A stretch of 64,000 nucleotides of DNA from the NCBI RefSeq assembly GCF_032452875.1, contig NW_026894287.1, forward strand, positions 91,156-155,155, given 5' to 3'. The stretch's first letter is position 1. Each line of letters starts with the position of its first letter. The notes under the pieces were generated by a model that made no database searches, had not been told where the DNA came from, and saw only the letters and a list, made by a program, of their open reading frames with translations. Origin of the DNA: Bos javanicus (lineage: Eukaryota; Chordata; Mammalia; Artiodactyla; Bovidae). The translations under genes were made by a program, and so were the position numbers. This document shows positions 53,318 through 64,000 of the stretch, one piece after another.

Positions 53318-55177
53318 GATCACGTGACTGAGCATGCACTGTTCACGTGGCTGATCATACACTGATCACGTGATGATCATGCACTGATCACTGGATATCA
53401 TGCACTGATCACGTGGCTGATCATACACTGATCACGTGTCTGACCATGCACTGATCACGTGGCTGATCATACACTGATCACGTAACTGATCATGCACTGA
53501 TCACGTGGCTATCATGCACTGATCACGTGGCTGAACATGCACTGTTCACGTGGCTGATCATGCACTGATCACGTGACTGATCATGCACTGATCACGTGGC
53601 ACTCATGCACTGATCACGTGGCTGATCATACTCTGCTCACGTAACTCATGCACACATCACGTGGCTATCATGCACTGCTCACGTGGCTCGTCATGGATGA
53701 TCACGTAGCAACCATATACTGGTCACGTGACTGATCATGCACTGATCACGTAAATGATCATGCACTGATCACGTGACTGATCATGCACTGATCACGTGAC
53801 TGATCATGCACTGATCACGTGGCTGATCATGCACTGATCACGTGGCTATCATGCACTGATCACGTGGCTCGTCATGGATGATCACGTGGCAACCATGCAC
53901 TGATCACGTGACTGATCATGCACTGATCACGTGGCTGATCATGCACTGATCACGTGATGATCATGTACTGATCACGTGACTGATCATGCACTGATCACGT
54001 GGCTGATCATGCACTGCTCACGTGGCTGATCATGCAACGATCACGTAGCAACCATGTACTGGTCACGTGACTGATCATGCACTGATCACGTAATGATCCT
54101 GCACTGATCACGTGGCTCATCATGCACTGATCACGTGGCTGATCACACATGTATCACGTGACTGATCATGCACTGATCCCGTGGCTCTCATGCACTGATC
54201 ACGTGGCTGTCATGCACTGATCACGTGGATATCATGCACTGATCACGTGGCTGATCACACACGTATCACATGACTGATCATGCACTGATCACGTGGCTAT
54301 CATGCACTGATCACGTGGCTATCATGCACTGATCACGTGGCTGATCAGGCAATGATCACGTGCTACCATGTACTGGTCACGTGACTGATCATGCACTGAT
54401 CACGTAATTGATCATGCACTGATCATGTGGCTGATCATGCACTGATCACGTGGCTGATCACACACTGATCACATAACTGATCATGCACTGATCACGTGGC
54501 TGATCATGCACTGATCACGTGGCTATCATGCACTGATCACTTGGCTGGACATACACTGATCACGTGCCTGGTCATGCACTGATCACGTGGCTGATCATGC
54601 ACTGATCACGTGACTGATCATGCACTGATCTCGTGTCTGATCATGCACTGATCACGTGATGATCATGCACTGATCACGTGGCTATCATGCACTGATCACG
54701 TGGCTGATCATGCCATGATCACGCAGCTACCATGTACTGGTCACATGACTGATCATGCACTGATCACGTGACTGATCATGCAGTGATCACGTGGCTATCA
54801 TGAACTACTCACGTGGCTGATCATGCAATGATCATGTAGCTACCATGTACAGGTCACGTGAATGACCATACACCCATCAGGTGACTGATCATGCACTGAT
54901 CACGTGGCTATCATGCACTGATCACGGACTGATCATGCACTGTTCACGTCTATATCATGCACTGATCACATGACTGCCCGTGCACTGATCACGTGGATGA
55001 TCATACACTAATCTTGTGACAGATCATGCACTGATCACGTGGCTGATCATGCACTGATACCGTGACTGAGCATGGACTGATCACATGACTATCATGTAGT
55101 GATCACGTGACTTAATGGCGCTGATCATGTGACTGATCATGCGCTGATCATGTTTGCTATCATACACTGATCATGTG
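53318..55177 (+). repeat. A-type spacer, modules 27-28
   Basis: Right arm with alpha ATATACTGGTCACG, canonical monomers 53,720-53,960, and a duplicated GGCTCGTCATGGATG landmark (53,684 and 53,867). Then middle and left arm, with GATCACGGACTG (AG lost) near 54,920. Confidence 0.9.
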
Positions 55178-55419
55178 CCTCTGGAGGCAATAAACAAAGA
55201 GCTGAGTAGGCACGAATCAAACAGTCAGCAGGCAATAATCATGGAACTCAGGTGTGAGGAATCATGCTGCTCAGCTGGCAATAATCAAGCAGCTGAGCAG
55301 GCAGGAATTACGCAGCACAGCTGGCAATTGTCAAGCAGATGACAGGCAGGAATCGTGCAGCTCAGCTGGCAATTGTCAAGCAGATGAGCAGACAGTAATC
55401 ACGCAGCTCAGCAGGCCCA
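55178..55419 (+). repeat. B-type module 28, long form
   Basis: Same form as the reference copy over the part compared. Confidence 0.93.
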
Positions 55420-57007
55420 GATCACGTGACTGAGCATGCACTGTTCACGTGGCTGATCATACACTGATCACGTGATCATGCACTGATCACTTGGATATCA
55501 TGCACTGATCACGTGGCTGATCATACACTGTTCACGTGTCTGACCATGCACTGATCACGTGGCTGATCATACACTGCTCACGTAACTGATCATGCACTGA
55601 TCACGTGGCTATCATGCACTGATCACGTGGCTGAACATGCACTGTTCACGTGGCTGATCACACACTGTCACGTGACATATCATGCACTGATCACGTGGCA
55701 CTCATGCACTGATCACGTGGCTGATCATACTCTGCTCACGTAACTCATGCACACATCACGTGGCTATCATGCACTGCTCACGTGGCTCGTCATGGAATGA
55801 TCACGTAGCAACCATATACTGGTAACGTGACTGATCATGCAAAGATCACGTAAATGATCATGCACTGTTCACGTGACTGATCATGTACTGATCACGTGAC
55901 TGATCATGCACTGACCACGTGGCTATCATGCTCTGCTCACGTGGCTGATCATGCAACGATCACGTAGCAACCATGTACTGGTCACGTGACTGATCATGCA
56001 CTGATCACGTAATTGATCCTGCACTGATCACGTGGCTCATCATGCACTGATCACGTGGCTGATCACACATGTATCACGTGACTGATCATGCACTGATCCC
56101 GTGGCTCTCATGCACTGATCACGTGGCTGTCATGCACTGATCACGTGGATATCATGCACTGATCACGTGGCTGATCACACACGTATCACATGACTGATCA
56201 TGCACTGATCACGTGGCTATCATGCACTGATCACGTGGCTATCATGCACAGTGATCACGTGGCTGATCAGGCAATGATCACGTAGCTACCATGTACTGGT
56301 CACGTGACTGATCATGCACTGATCACGTAATTGATCATGCACTGATCATGTGGCTGATCATGCACTGATCACGTGGCTGATCATACACTGATCACATAAC
56401 TGATCATGCACTGATCACGTGACTGATCATGCACTGATCACGTGGCTATCATGCACTGATCACTTGGCTGACATACACTGATCACGTGCCTGATCATGCA
56501 CTGATCACGTGGCTATCATGCACTGCTCACGTGGCTGATCATGCCATGATCACGACTACCATGTACTGGTCACATGACTGATCATGCACTGATCACGTGA
56601 CTGATCATGCAGTGATCACGTGGCTATCATGAACTACTCACGTGGCTGATCATGCAATGATCATGTAGCTACCATGTACAGGTCACGTGAATGATCATAC
56701 ACCCATCAGGTGACTGATCATGCACTGATCACGTGGCTATCATGCACTGATCACGAGACTGATCATGCACTGTTCACGTCTATATCATGCACTGATCACA
56801 TGACTGCCCGTGCACTGATCACGTGGATGATCATACACTAATCTTGTGACAGATCATGCACTGATCACGTGGCTGATCATGCACTGATACCGTGACTGAG
56901 CATGGACTGATCACATGACTATCATGTAGTGATCACGTGACTTAATGGCGCTGATCATGTGACTGATCATGCGCTGATCATGTTTGCTATCATACACTGA
57001 TCATGTG
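55420..57007 (+). repeat. A-type spacer, modules 28-29
   Basis: Beta HOR; GTGCCTGATC near 56,485 leads straight to the left arm, so GTGTCTGATC is lost. A deletion of GAT near 55,474 creates the palindrome listed separately. Private forms include CATGCACAGTGATC near 56,245 and GATCACGACTACC near 56,549. Confidence 0.91.
55465..55478. other. Perfect 14-bp palindrome TGATCACGTGATCA
   Basis: Two TGATCA sequences flank and overlap a central CACGTG with perfect dyad symmetry. Other copies have GTGATGATCATG at this landmark, so the palindrome arose from a 3-bp loss. It is the only perfect copy I noticed. Confidence 0.8.
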
Positions 57008-57204
57008 CCTCTGGAGGCAATAAACAAAGAGCTGAGTAGGCACGAATCAAACAGTCAGCAGGCAATAATCATGGAACTCAGGTGTGAGGAATCATGCTGC
57101 TCAGCTGGCAATAATCAAGCAGCTGAGCAGGCAGGAATCGTGCAGCTCAGCTGGCAATTGTCAAGCAGATGAGCAGACAGTAATCACGCAGCTCAGCAGG
57201 CCCA
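57008..57204 (+). repeat. B-type module 29, short form
   Basis: One dimer missing, GAATCGTGCAGCTCAG retained, as in modules 3, 9 and 22. Confidence 0.93.
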
Positions 57205-58524
57205 GATCACGTGACTGAGCATGCACTGTTCACGTGGCTGATCATACACTGATCACGTGATGATCATGCACTGATCACTTGGATATCATGCACTGATCAC
57301 GTGGCTGATCATACACTGTTCACGTGTCTGACCATGCACTGATCACGTGGCTGATCATACACTGCTCACGTAACTGATCATGCACTGATCACGTGGCTAT
57401 CATGCACTGATCACGTGGCTGTCATGCACTGTGTGGCTGATCACACATGTATCACGTGACTGATCATGCACTGATCACTTGTCTCTCATGCACTGATCAC
57501 GTGGCTGATCATGCACTGATCACGTGGCTATCATGCACTGATCACGTGGCTGATCATGCACTATCACGTGACTGATCATGCACTGATCACGTGGCTGATC
57601 ATGCACTGATCACGTGGCTGATCATGCACTGATCACGTGGCTGATCACACATGTATCTACGTGACTGATCATGCACTGATCACGTGGCTCTCATGCACTG
57701 ATCACGTGGCTGTCATGCACTGATCACGTGGCTATCATGCACTGATCACGTGGCTGATCACACACGTATCACATGACTGATCATGCACTGATCACGTGGC
57801 TGATCATGCACTGATCACGTGGCTATCATGCACTGATCACGTGGCTGATCATGCACTGATCACGTAGCTACCATGTACTGGTCACGTGACTGATCATGCA
57901 CTGATCACGTAATTGATCATGCACTGATCATGTGGCTGATCATGCACTGATCACGTGGCTGATCATACACTGATCACGTGACTGATCATGCACTGATCTC
58001 GTGTCTGATCATGCACTGGTCACGTGGCTATCATGCACTGCTCACGTGGCTGATCATGCCATGATCACGCAGCTACCATGTACTGGTCACATGACTGATC
58101 ATGCACTGATCACGTGACTGATCATGCAGTGATCACGTGGCTATCATGAACTACTCATGTGGCTGATCATGCAATGATCATGTAGCTACCATGTACAGGT
58201 CACGTGAATGATCATACACCCATCAGGTGACTGATCATGCACTGATCACGTGGCTATCATGCACTGATCACGAGACTGATCATGCACTGTTCACGTCTAT
58301 ATCATGCACTGATCACATGACTGCCCGTGCACTGATCACGTGGATGATCATACACTAATCTTGTGACAGATCATGCACTGATCACGTGGCTGATCATGCA
58401 CTGATACCGTGACTGAGCATGGACTGATCACATGACTATCATGTAGTGATCACGTGACTTAATGGCGCTGATCATGTGACTGATCATGCGCTGATCATGT
58501 TTGCTATCATACACTGATCATGTG
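57205..58524 (+). repeat. A-type spacer, modules 29-30 (1,320 bp)
   Basis: Right arm to GCTCACGTAACTG, then GCACTGTGTGGCTG near 57,427 (a short deletion) leads to near-canonical monomers and the middle, with an insertion in GTATCTACGTGAC near 57,653. Ends in a complete left arm with CTACTCATGTGG near 58,151. Confidence 0.9.
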
Positions 58525-58764
58525 CCTCTGGAGGCAATAAACAAAGAGCTGAGTAGGCACGAATCAAACAGTCAGCAGGCAATAATCATGGAACCCAGGT
58601 GTGAGGAATCATGCTGCTCAGCTGGCAATAATCAAGCAGCTGAGCAGGCAGGAATCGCAGCACAGCTGGCAATTGTCAAGCAGATGACAGGCAGGAATCG
58701 TGCAGCTCAGCTGGCAATTGTCAAGCAGATGAGCAGACAGTAATCACGCAGCTCAGCAGGCCCA
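58525..58764 (+). repeat. B-type module 30, long form with 2-bp deletion
   Basis: Reads GGAATCGCAGCACAGC where the reference has GGAATTACGCAGCACAGC, and GGAACCCAGG for GGAACTCAGG. The deletion shifts the frame and lengthens the TTG-started open frame to 80 codons, by chance. Confidence 0.92.
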
Positions 58765-60401
58765 GATCACGTGACTGAGCATGCACTGTTCACGTGGCTG
58801 ATCATACACTGATCACGTGATGATCATGTACTGATCACTTGGATATCATGCACTGATCACGTGGCTGATCATACACTGTTCACGTGTCTGACCATGCACT
58901 GATCACGTGGCTGATCATACACTGCTCACGTAACTGATCATGCACTGATCACGTGGCTATCATGCACTGATCACGTGGCTGAACATGCACTGTTCACGTG
59001 GCTGATCACACACCTGTCACGTGACTGATCATGCACTGATCACGTGGCACTCATGCACTGATCACGTGGCTGATCATACTCTGCTCACGTAACTCATGCA
59101 CACATCACGTGGCTATCATGCACTGCTCACGTGGCTCGTCATGGAATGATCGCGTAGCAACCATATACTGGTAACGTGACTGATCATGCAAAGATCACGT
59201 AAATGATCATGCACTGTTCACGTGACTGATCATGCACTGATCACGTGACTGATCATGCACTGACCACGTGGCTATCATGCACTGCTCACGTGGCTGATCA
59301 TGCACGATCGTAGCAACCATGTACTGGTCACGTGACTGATCATGCACTGATCACGTAATTGATCCTGCACTGATCACGTGGCTCATCATGCACTGATCAC
59401 GTGGCTGATCACACATGTATCACGTGACTGATCATGCACTGATCCCGTGGCTCTCATGCACTGATCACGTGGCTGTCATGCACTGATCACGTGGATATCA
59501 TGCACTGATCATGTGGCTGATCACACACGTATCACATGACTGATCATGCACTGATCACGTGGCTATCATGCACTGATCACGTGGCTGATCAGGCAATGAT
59601 CACGTAGCTACCATGTACTGGTCACGTGACTGATCATGCACTGAGCACGTAATTGATCATGCACTGATCATGTGGCTGATCATGCACTGATCACGTGGCT
59701 GATCATACACTGATCACATAACTGATCATGCACTGATCACGTGGCTGATCATGCACTGATCACGTGGCTATCATGCACTGATCACTTGGCTGGACATACA
59801 CTGATCACGTGCCTGGTCATGCACTGATCACGTGGCTGATCATGCACTGATCACGTGACTGATCATGCACTGATCTCGTGTCTGATCATGCACTGATCAC
59901 GTGGCTATCATGCACTGCTCACGTGGCTGATCATGCCATGATCACGCAGCTACCATGTACTGGTCACATGACTGATCATGCACTGATCACGTGACTGATC
60001 ATGCAGTGATCACGTGGCTATCATGAACTACTCACGTGGCTGATCATGCAATGATCATGTAGCTACCATGTACAGGTCACGTGAATGATCATACACGCAT
60101 CAGGTGACTGATCATGCACTGATCACGTGGCTATCATGCACTGATCACGAGACTGATCATGCACTGTTCACGTCTATATCATGCACTGATCACATGACTG
60201 CCCGTGCACTGATCACGTGGATGATCATACACTAATCTTGTGACAGATCATGCACTGATCACGTGGCTGATCATGCACTGATACCGTGACTGAGCATGGA
60301 CTGATCACATGACTATCATGTAGTGATCACGTGACTTAATGGCGCTGATCATGTGACTGATCATGCGCTGATCATGTTTGCTATCATACACTGATCATGT
60401 G
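58765..60401 (+). repeat. A-type spacer, modules 30-31 (beta)
   Basis: Complete beta HOR (1,877 bp with its module). Private changes: GGAATGATCGCG near 59,146, and GCACGATCGTAGC near 59,303, where the CACG of one repeat is lost. Confidence 0.92.
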
Positions 60402-60643
60402 CCTCTGGAGGCAATAAACAAAGAGCTGAGTAGGCACGAATCAAACAGTCAGCAGGCAATAATCATGGAACACAGGTGTGAGGAATCATGCTGCTCAGCT
60501 GGCAATAATCAAGCAGCTGAGCAGGCAGGAATTACGCAGCACAGCTGGCAATTGTCAAGCAGATGACAGGCAGGAATCGTGCAGCTCAGCTGGCAATTGT
60601 CAAGCAGATGAGCAGACAGTAATCACGCAGCTCAGCAGGCCCA
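60402..60643 (+). repeat. B-type module 31, long form, CAC variant
   Basis: GGAACACAGG variant; otherwise like the reference over the part compared. Confidence 0.93.
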
Positions 60644-61670
60644 GATCACGTGACTGAGCATGCACTGTTCACGTGGCTGATCATACACTGATCACGTGAT
60701 GATCATGTACTGATCACTTGGATATCATGCACTGATCACGTGGCTGATCATACACTGTTCACGTGACTGACCATGCACTGATCACGTGGCTGATCATACA
60801 CTGCTCACGTAACTGATCATGCACTGATCACGTGGCTATCATGCACTGATCACGTGGCTGATCGATGCACTGTTCACGTGGCTGATCATGCACTGATCAC
60901 GTGACTGATCATGCACTGATCACGTGGCACTCATGCACTGATCACGTGGCTGATCATACACTGATCACGTGACTCATGCACACATCACGTGACTATCATG
61001 CACTGATCACGTGGCTCGTCATGCACTGATCACGTGCTACCATGCACTGATCACGTGGCTGGTCATGCACTGATCACGTACCTGATCATGCACTGATCAC
61101 GTGGCTGATCATGCACTGATCACGTGACTGATCATGCACTGATCTCGTGTCTGATCATGCACTGATCACGTGGCTATCATGCACTGCTCACGTGGCTGAT
61201 CATGCCATGATCACGCAGCTACCATGTACTGGTCACATGACTGATCATGCACTGATCACGTGACTGATCATGCAGTGATCACGTGGCTATCATGAACTAC
61301 TCACGTGGCTGATCATGCAATGATCATGTAGCTACCATGTACAGGTCACGTGAATGATCATACACCCATCAGGTGACTGATCATGCACTGATCACGTGGC
61401 TATCATGCACTGATCACGAGACTGATCATGCACTGTTCACGTCTATATCATGCACTGATCACATGACTGCCCGTGCACTGATCACGTGGATGATCATACA
61501 CTAATCTTGTGACAGATCATGCACTGATCACGTGGCTGATCATGCACTGATACCGTGACTGAGCATGGACTGATCACATGACTATCATGTAGTGATCACG
61601 TGACTTAATGGCGCTGATCATGTGACTGATCATGCGCTGATCATGTTTGCTATCATACACTGATCATGTG
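60644..61670 (+). repeat. Shortened A-type spacer, modules 31-32 (1,027 bp)
   Basis: Right arm with many landmarks in canonical form and GGCTGATCGATGC near 60,855; it skips from GCTCGTCATGC near 61,014 to GGCTGGTCATGC and GATCTCGTGTCTG, then the left arm. Most of the middle is gone. Confidence 0.91.
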
Positions 61671-61912
61671 CCTCTGGAGGCAATAAACAAAGAGCTGAGT
61701 AGGCACGAATCAAACAGTCAGCAGGCAATAATCATGGAACTCAGGTGTGAGGAATCATGCTGCTCAGCTGGCAATAATCAAGCAGCTGAGCAGGCAGGAA
61801 TTAGGCAGCACAGCTGGCAATTGTCAAGCAGATGACAGGCAGGAATCGTGCAGCTCAGCTGGCAATTGTCAAGCAGATGAGCAGACAGTAATCACGCAGC
61901 TCAGCAGGCCCA
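61671..61912 (+). repeat. B-type module 32, long form
   Basis: Private GAATTAGGCAGC for GAATTACGCAGC. Confidence 0.93.
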
Positions 61913-62940
61913 GATCACGTGACTGAGCATGCACTGTTCACGTGGCTGATCATACACTGATCACGTGATGATCATGCACTGATCACTTGGATATCATGCA
62001 CTGATCACGTGGCTGATCATACACTGTTCACGTGTCTGACCATGCACTGATCACGTGGCTGATCATACACTGCTCAGGTAACTGATCATGCACTGATCAC
62101 GTGGCTGATCATGCACTGATCACGTGGCTGAACATGCACTGTTCACGTGGCTGATCATGCACTGATCACGTGACTGATCATGCACTGATCACGTGGCACT
62201 CATGCACTGATCACGTGGCTGATCATACTCTGCTCACGTAACTCATGCACACATCACGTGGCTATCATGCACTGCTCACGTGGCTCGTCATGGATAGATC
62301 ACGTAGCAACCATATACTGGTAACGTGACTGATCATGCAAAGATCACGTAAATGATCATGCACTGTTCACGTGACTGATCATGCACTGATCACGTGACTG
62401 ATCATGCACTGATCTCGTGTCTGATCATGCACTGGTCACGTGGCTGTCATGCACTGCTCACGTGGCTGATCATGCCATGATCACGCAGCTACCATGTACT
62501 GGTCACATGACTGATCATGCACTGATCACGTGACTGATCATGCACTGATCACGTGGCTATCATGAACTACTCACGTGGCTGATCATGCAATGACCATGTA
62601 GCTACCATGTACAGGTCACGTGAATGATCATACACCCATCAGGTGACTGATCATGCACTGATCACGTGGCTATCATGCACAGATCACGAGACTGATCATG
62701 CACTGTTCACGTCTATATCATGCACTGATCACATGACTGCCCGTGCACTGATCACGTGGATGATCATACACTAATCTTGTGACAGATCATGCACTGATCA
62801 CGTGGCTGATCATGCACTGATACCGTGACTGAGCATGGACTGATCACATGACTATCATGTAGTGATCACGTGACTTAATGGCGCTGATCATGTGACTGAT
62901 CATGCGCTGATCATGTTTGCTATCATACACTGATCATGTG
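61913..62940 (+). repeat. Shortened A-type spacer, modules 32-33 (1,028 bp)
   Basis: Keeps the right arm as far as CATGCAAAGATC (ATATACTGGTAACG, GGATAGATCACG), then goes to GATCTCGTGTCTG near 62,411. It is 1 bp longer than the previous spacer but its right half differs, so only part of it can be a direct copy. Confidence 0.9.
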
Positions 62941-63181
62941 CCTCTGGAGGCAATAAACAAAGAGCTGAGTAGGCACGAATCAAACAGTCAGCAGGCAATA
63001 ATCATGGAACACAGGTGTGAGGAATCATGCTGCTCAGCTGGCAATAATCAAGCAGCTGAGCAGGCAGGAATTCGCAGCACAGCTGGCAATTGTCAAGCAG
63101 ATGACAGGCAGGAATCGTGCAGCTCAGCTGGCAATTGTCAAGCAGATGAGCAGACGGTAATCACGCAGCTCAGCAGGCCCA
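62941..63181 (+). repeat. B-type module 33, long form with 1-bp deletion
   Basis: GAATTCGCAGC for GAATTACGCAGC, GGAACACAGG, ACGGTAATC for ACAGTAATC, and right edge CCCAGGTCACG. The deletion shifts the frame and leaves a 92-codon TTG-started open frame, by chance. Confidence 0.92.
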
Positions 63182-64000
63182 GGTCACGTGACTGAGCATG
63201 CACTGTTCACGTGGCTGATCATACACTGATCACGTGATGATCATGTACTGATCACTTGGATATCATGCACTGATCACGTGGCTGATCATACACTGTTCAC
63301 GTGTCTGACCATGCACTGATCACGTGGCTGATCATACACTGCTCACGTAACTGATCATGCACTGATCACGTGGCTATCATGCACTGATCACGTGGCTGAA
63401 CATGCACTGTTCACGTGGCTGATCACACACCTGTCACGTGACATATCCTGCACTGATCACGTGGCACTCATGCACTGATCACGTGGCTGATCATACTCTG
63501 CTCACGTAACTCATGCACACATCACGTGGCTATCATGCACTGCTCACGTGGCTCGTCATGGAATGATCACGTAGCAACCATATACTGGTAACGTGACTGA
63601 ACATGCAAAGATCACGTAAATGATCATGCACTGTTCACGTGACTGATCATGTACTGATCACGTGACTGATCATGCACTGACCACGTGGCTATCATGCTCT
63701 GCTCACGTGGCTGATCATGCAACGATCACGTAGCAACCATGTACTGGTCACGTGACTGATCATGCACTGATCACGTAATTGATCCTGCACTGATCACGTG
63801 GCTCATCATGCACTGATCACGTGGCTGATCACACATGTATCACGTGACTGATCATGCACTGATCCCGTGGCTCTCATGCACTGATCACGTGGCTGTCATG
63901 CACTGATCACATGGATATCATGCACTGATCATGTGACTGATCACACACTATCACATGACTGATCATGCACTGATCACGTGGCTATCATGCACTGATCACG
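63182..64000 (+). repeat. A-type spacer after module 33 (cut by window edge)
   Basis: Beta right arm and middle as far as CACACACTATCACATG near 63,945. Private changes include GACTGAACATGCAAAG near 63,596 and GATCACATGGATATC near 63,905. The array continues past the window end. Confidence 0.93.

Larger units (their letters stand above)
1..64000 (+). repeat. 23-bp satellite array filling the window
   Basis: Every part of the window is built from a ~23-bp unit: a 12-bp half CTGATCACGTGR followed by an 11-bp half CTGATCATGCA, with a frequent 22-bp form ending GCTATCATGCA. The halves share CTGATCA, so an ancestral unit of about 11-12 bp probably doubled. The usual unit holds one CACGTG palindrome and one or two TGATCA palindromes, and its GC content is about 48% (11 of 23). 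All modules have the same orientation and I saw no inverted segment. No unique sequence, splice-like gene structure, RNA gene or telomeric repeat is present. Length, nesting and homogeneity are those of eukaryotic satellite DNA. The family is not one I recognise. Confidence 0.97.

Noticed and set aside
62917..63195. The longest open frame in the window (92 codons) and an 80-codon one at 58,501-58,743
   Set aside because: Both result from small deletions (1 bp and 2 bp) in single modules that move the reading frame past the usual stop. They are private to one copy each.
1..64000. CENP-B box or telomeric repeat
   Set aside because: I saw no TTCG....A..CGGG-type box and no TTAGGG-type run. A centromeric role remains possible but is not shown by a known box.
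1..64000. Assembly artefact producing false HOR copies
   Set aside because: Copies carry distinct private substitutions and indels arranged in consistent nested duplications, which a simple collapse or loop would not create. Local copy-number errors in the canonical islands cannot be excluded without reads.

Overview
The whole 64 kb window is one eukaryotic tandem-repeat (satellite) array. I find no protein-coding gene, tRNA, rRNA, CRISPR array or intact transposon, and no unique sequence at either end, so the array continues beyond the window on both sides. The base unit is about 23 bp, made of two related halves: CTGATCACGTGR (12 bp) followed by CTGATCATGCA (11 bp). A common 22-bp variant has GCTATCATGCA as its second half. 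Almost every unit carries a palindromic CACGTG E-box and one or two TGATCA palindromes. The organism cannot be named from the sequence. Array size and layered higher-order structure point to heterochromatin or a pericentromere/centromere of a multicellular eukaryote, but that is inference; I do not recognise the family.

The array has four nested levels. (1) The ~23-bp A-type monomer. (2) A diverged B-type module of 242 bp (long, 22 copies) or 197 bp (short, 11 copies), 33 copies in all, every one in the + orientation. It looks like unrelated inserted DNA but divides into eleven 22-23-bp units in phase with the satellite; long and short forms differ by one 45-bp dimer. (3) A higher-order repeat (HOR) of one module plus A-type spacer. 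The fullest copies are about 1.88-1.95 kb, and observed module-to-module spacing runs from 705 to 3264 bp. The spacer carries a fixed order of variant monomers that serve as landmarks. (4) A superperiod near 12 kb: modules 1-4 recur as 7-10 (offset 12,111-12,116), 11-13 as 17-19 (12,215-12,576), and module 10 with its flanks as 22 (23,873, about twice 12 kb).

Layout: 1-20 kb is subfamily alpha (landmark ATATACTGGTCACG) with long islands of near-pure canonical monomers. From about 22 to 39 kb subfamily beta dominates (ATATACTGGTAACG, CTGACCACGTGG), with few islands and several rearranged HORs (a 705-bp HOR, two module-skipping junctions, a 160-bp triplication). From 39 to 49 kb beta HORs alternate with new islands. 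From 50 to 64 kb are mostly beta HORs, some truncated to 1.0-1.5 kb.

Landmarks used in the entries. Left arm, the ~470 bp before a module: CATGCCATGATCACGCAGC, CATGCAGTGATC, CATGAACTACTC, CATGTACAGGTCACG, CACCCATCAGGTG, GATCACGAGACTG, CGTCTATATC, GACTGCCCGTGC, CTAATCTTGTGACAG, GATACCGTGACTGAG, GACTTAATGGCGCTG. Right arm, the ~700 bp after it: GACTGAGCATGCAC, CACTTGGATATC, GTGTCTGACC, GCTCACGTAACTG, GGCTGAACATG, CACACCTGTCACG, GGCACTCATG, CATACTCTGCTC, GCTCGTCATGG, ATATACTGGT, CATGCAAAGATC. Middle: CATGCTCTGCTC, GTAATTGATCCTGC, CACACATGTATCACG, GGCTCTCATG, CACACGTATCACATG, GCAATGATCACGTAGC, GATCACATAACTG, CACTTGGCTGGAC, GTGCCTGGTC, GTGTCTGATC. Nothing works together as genes here; the interest is the array's evolution and its very dense E-box content.
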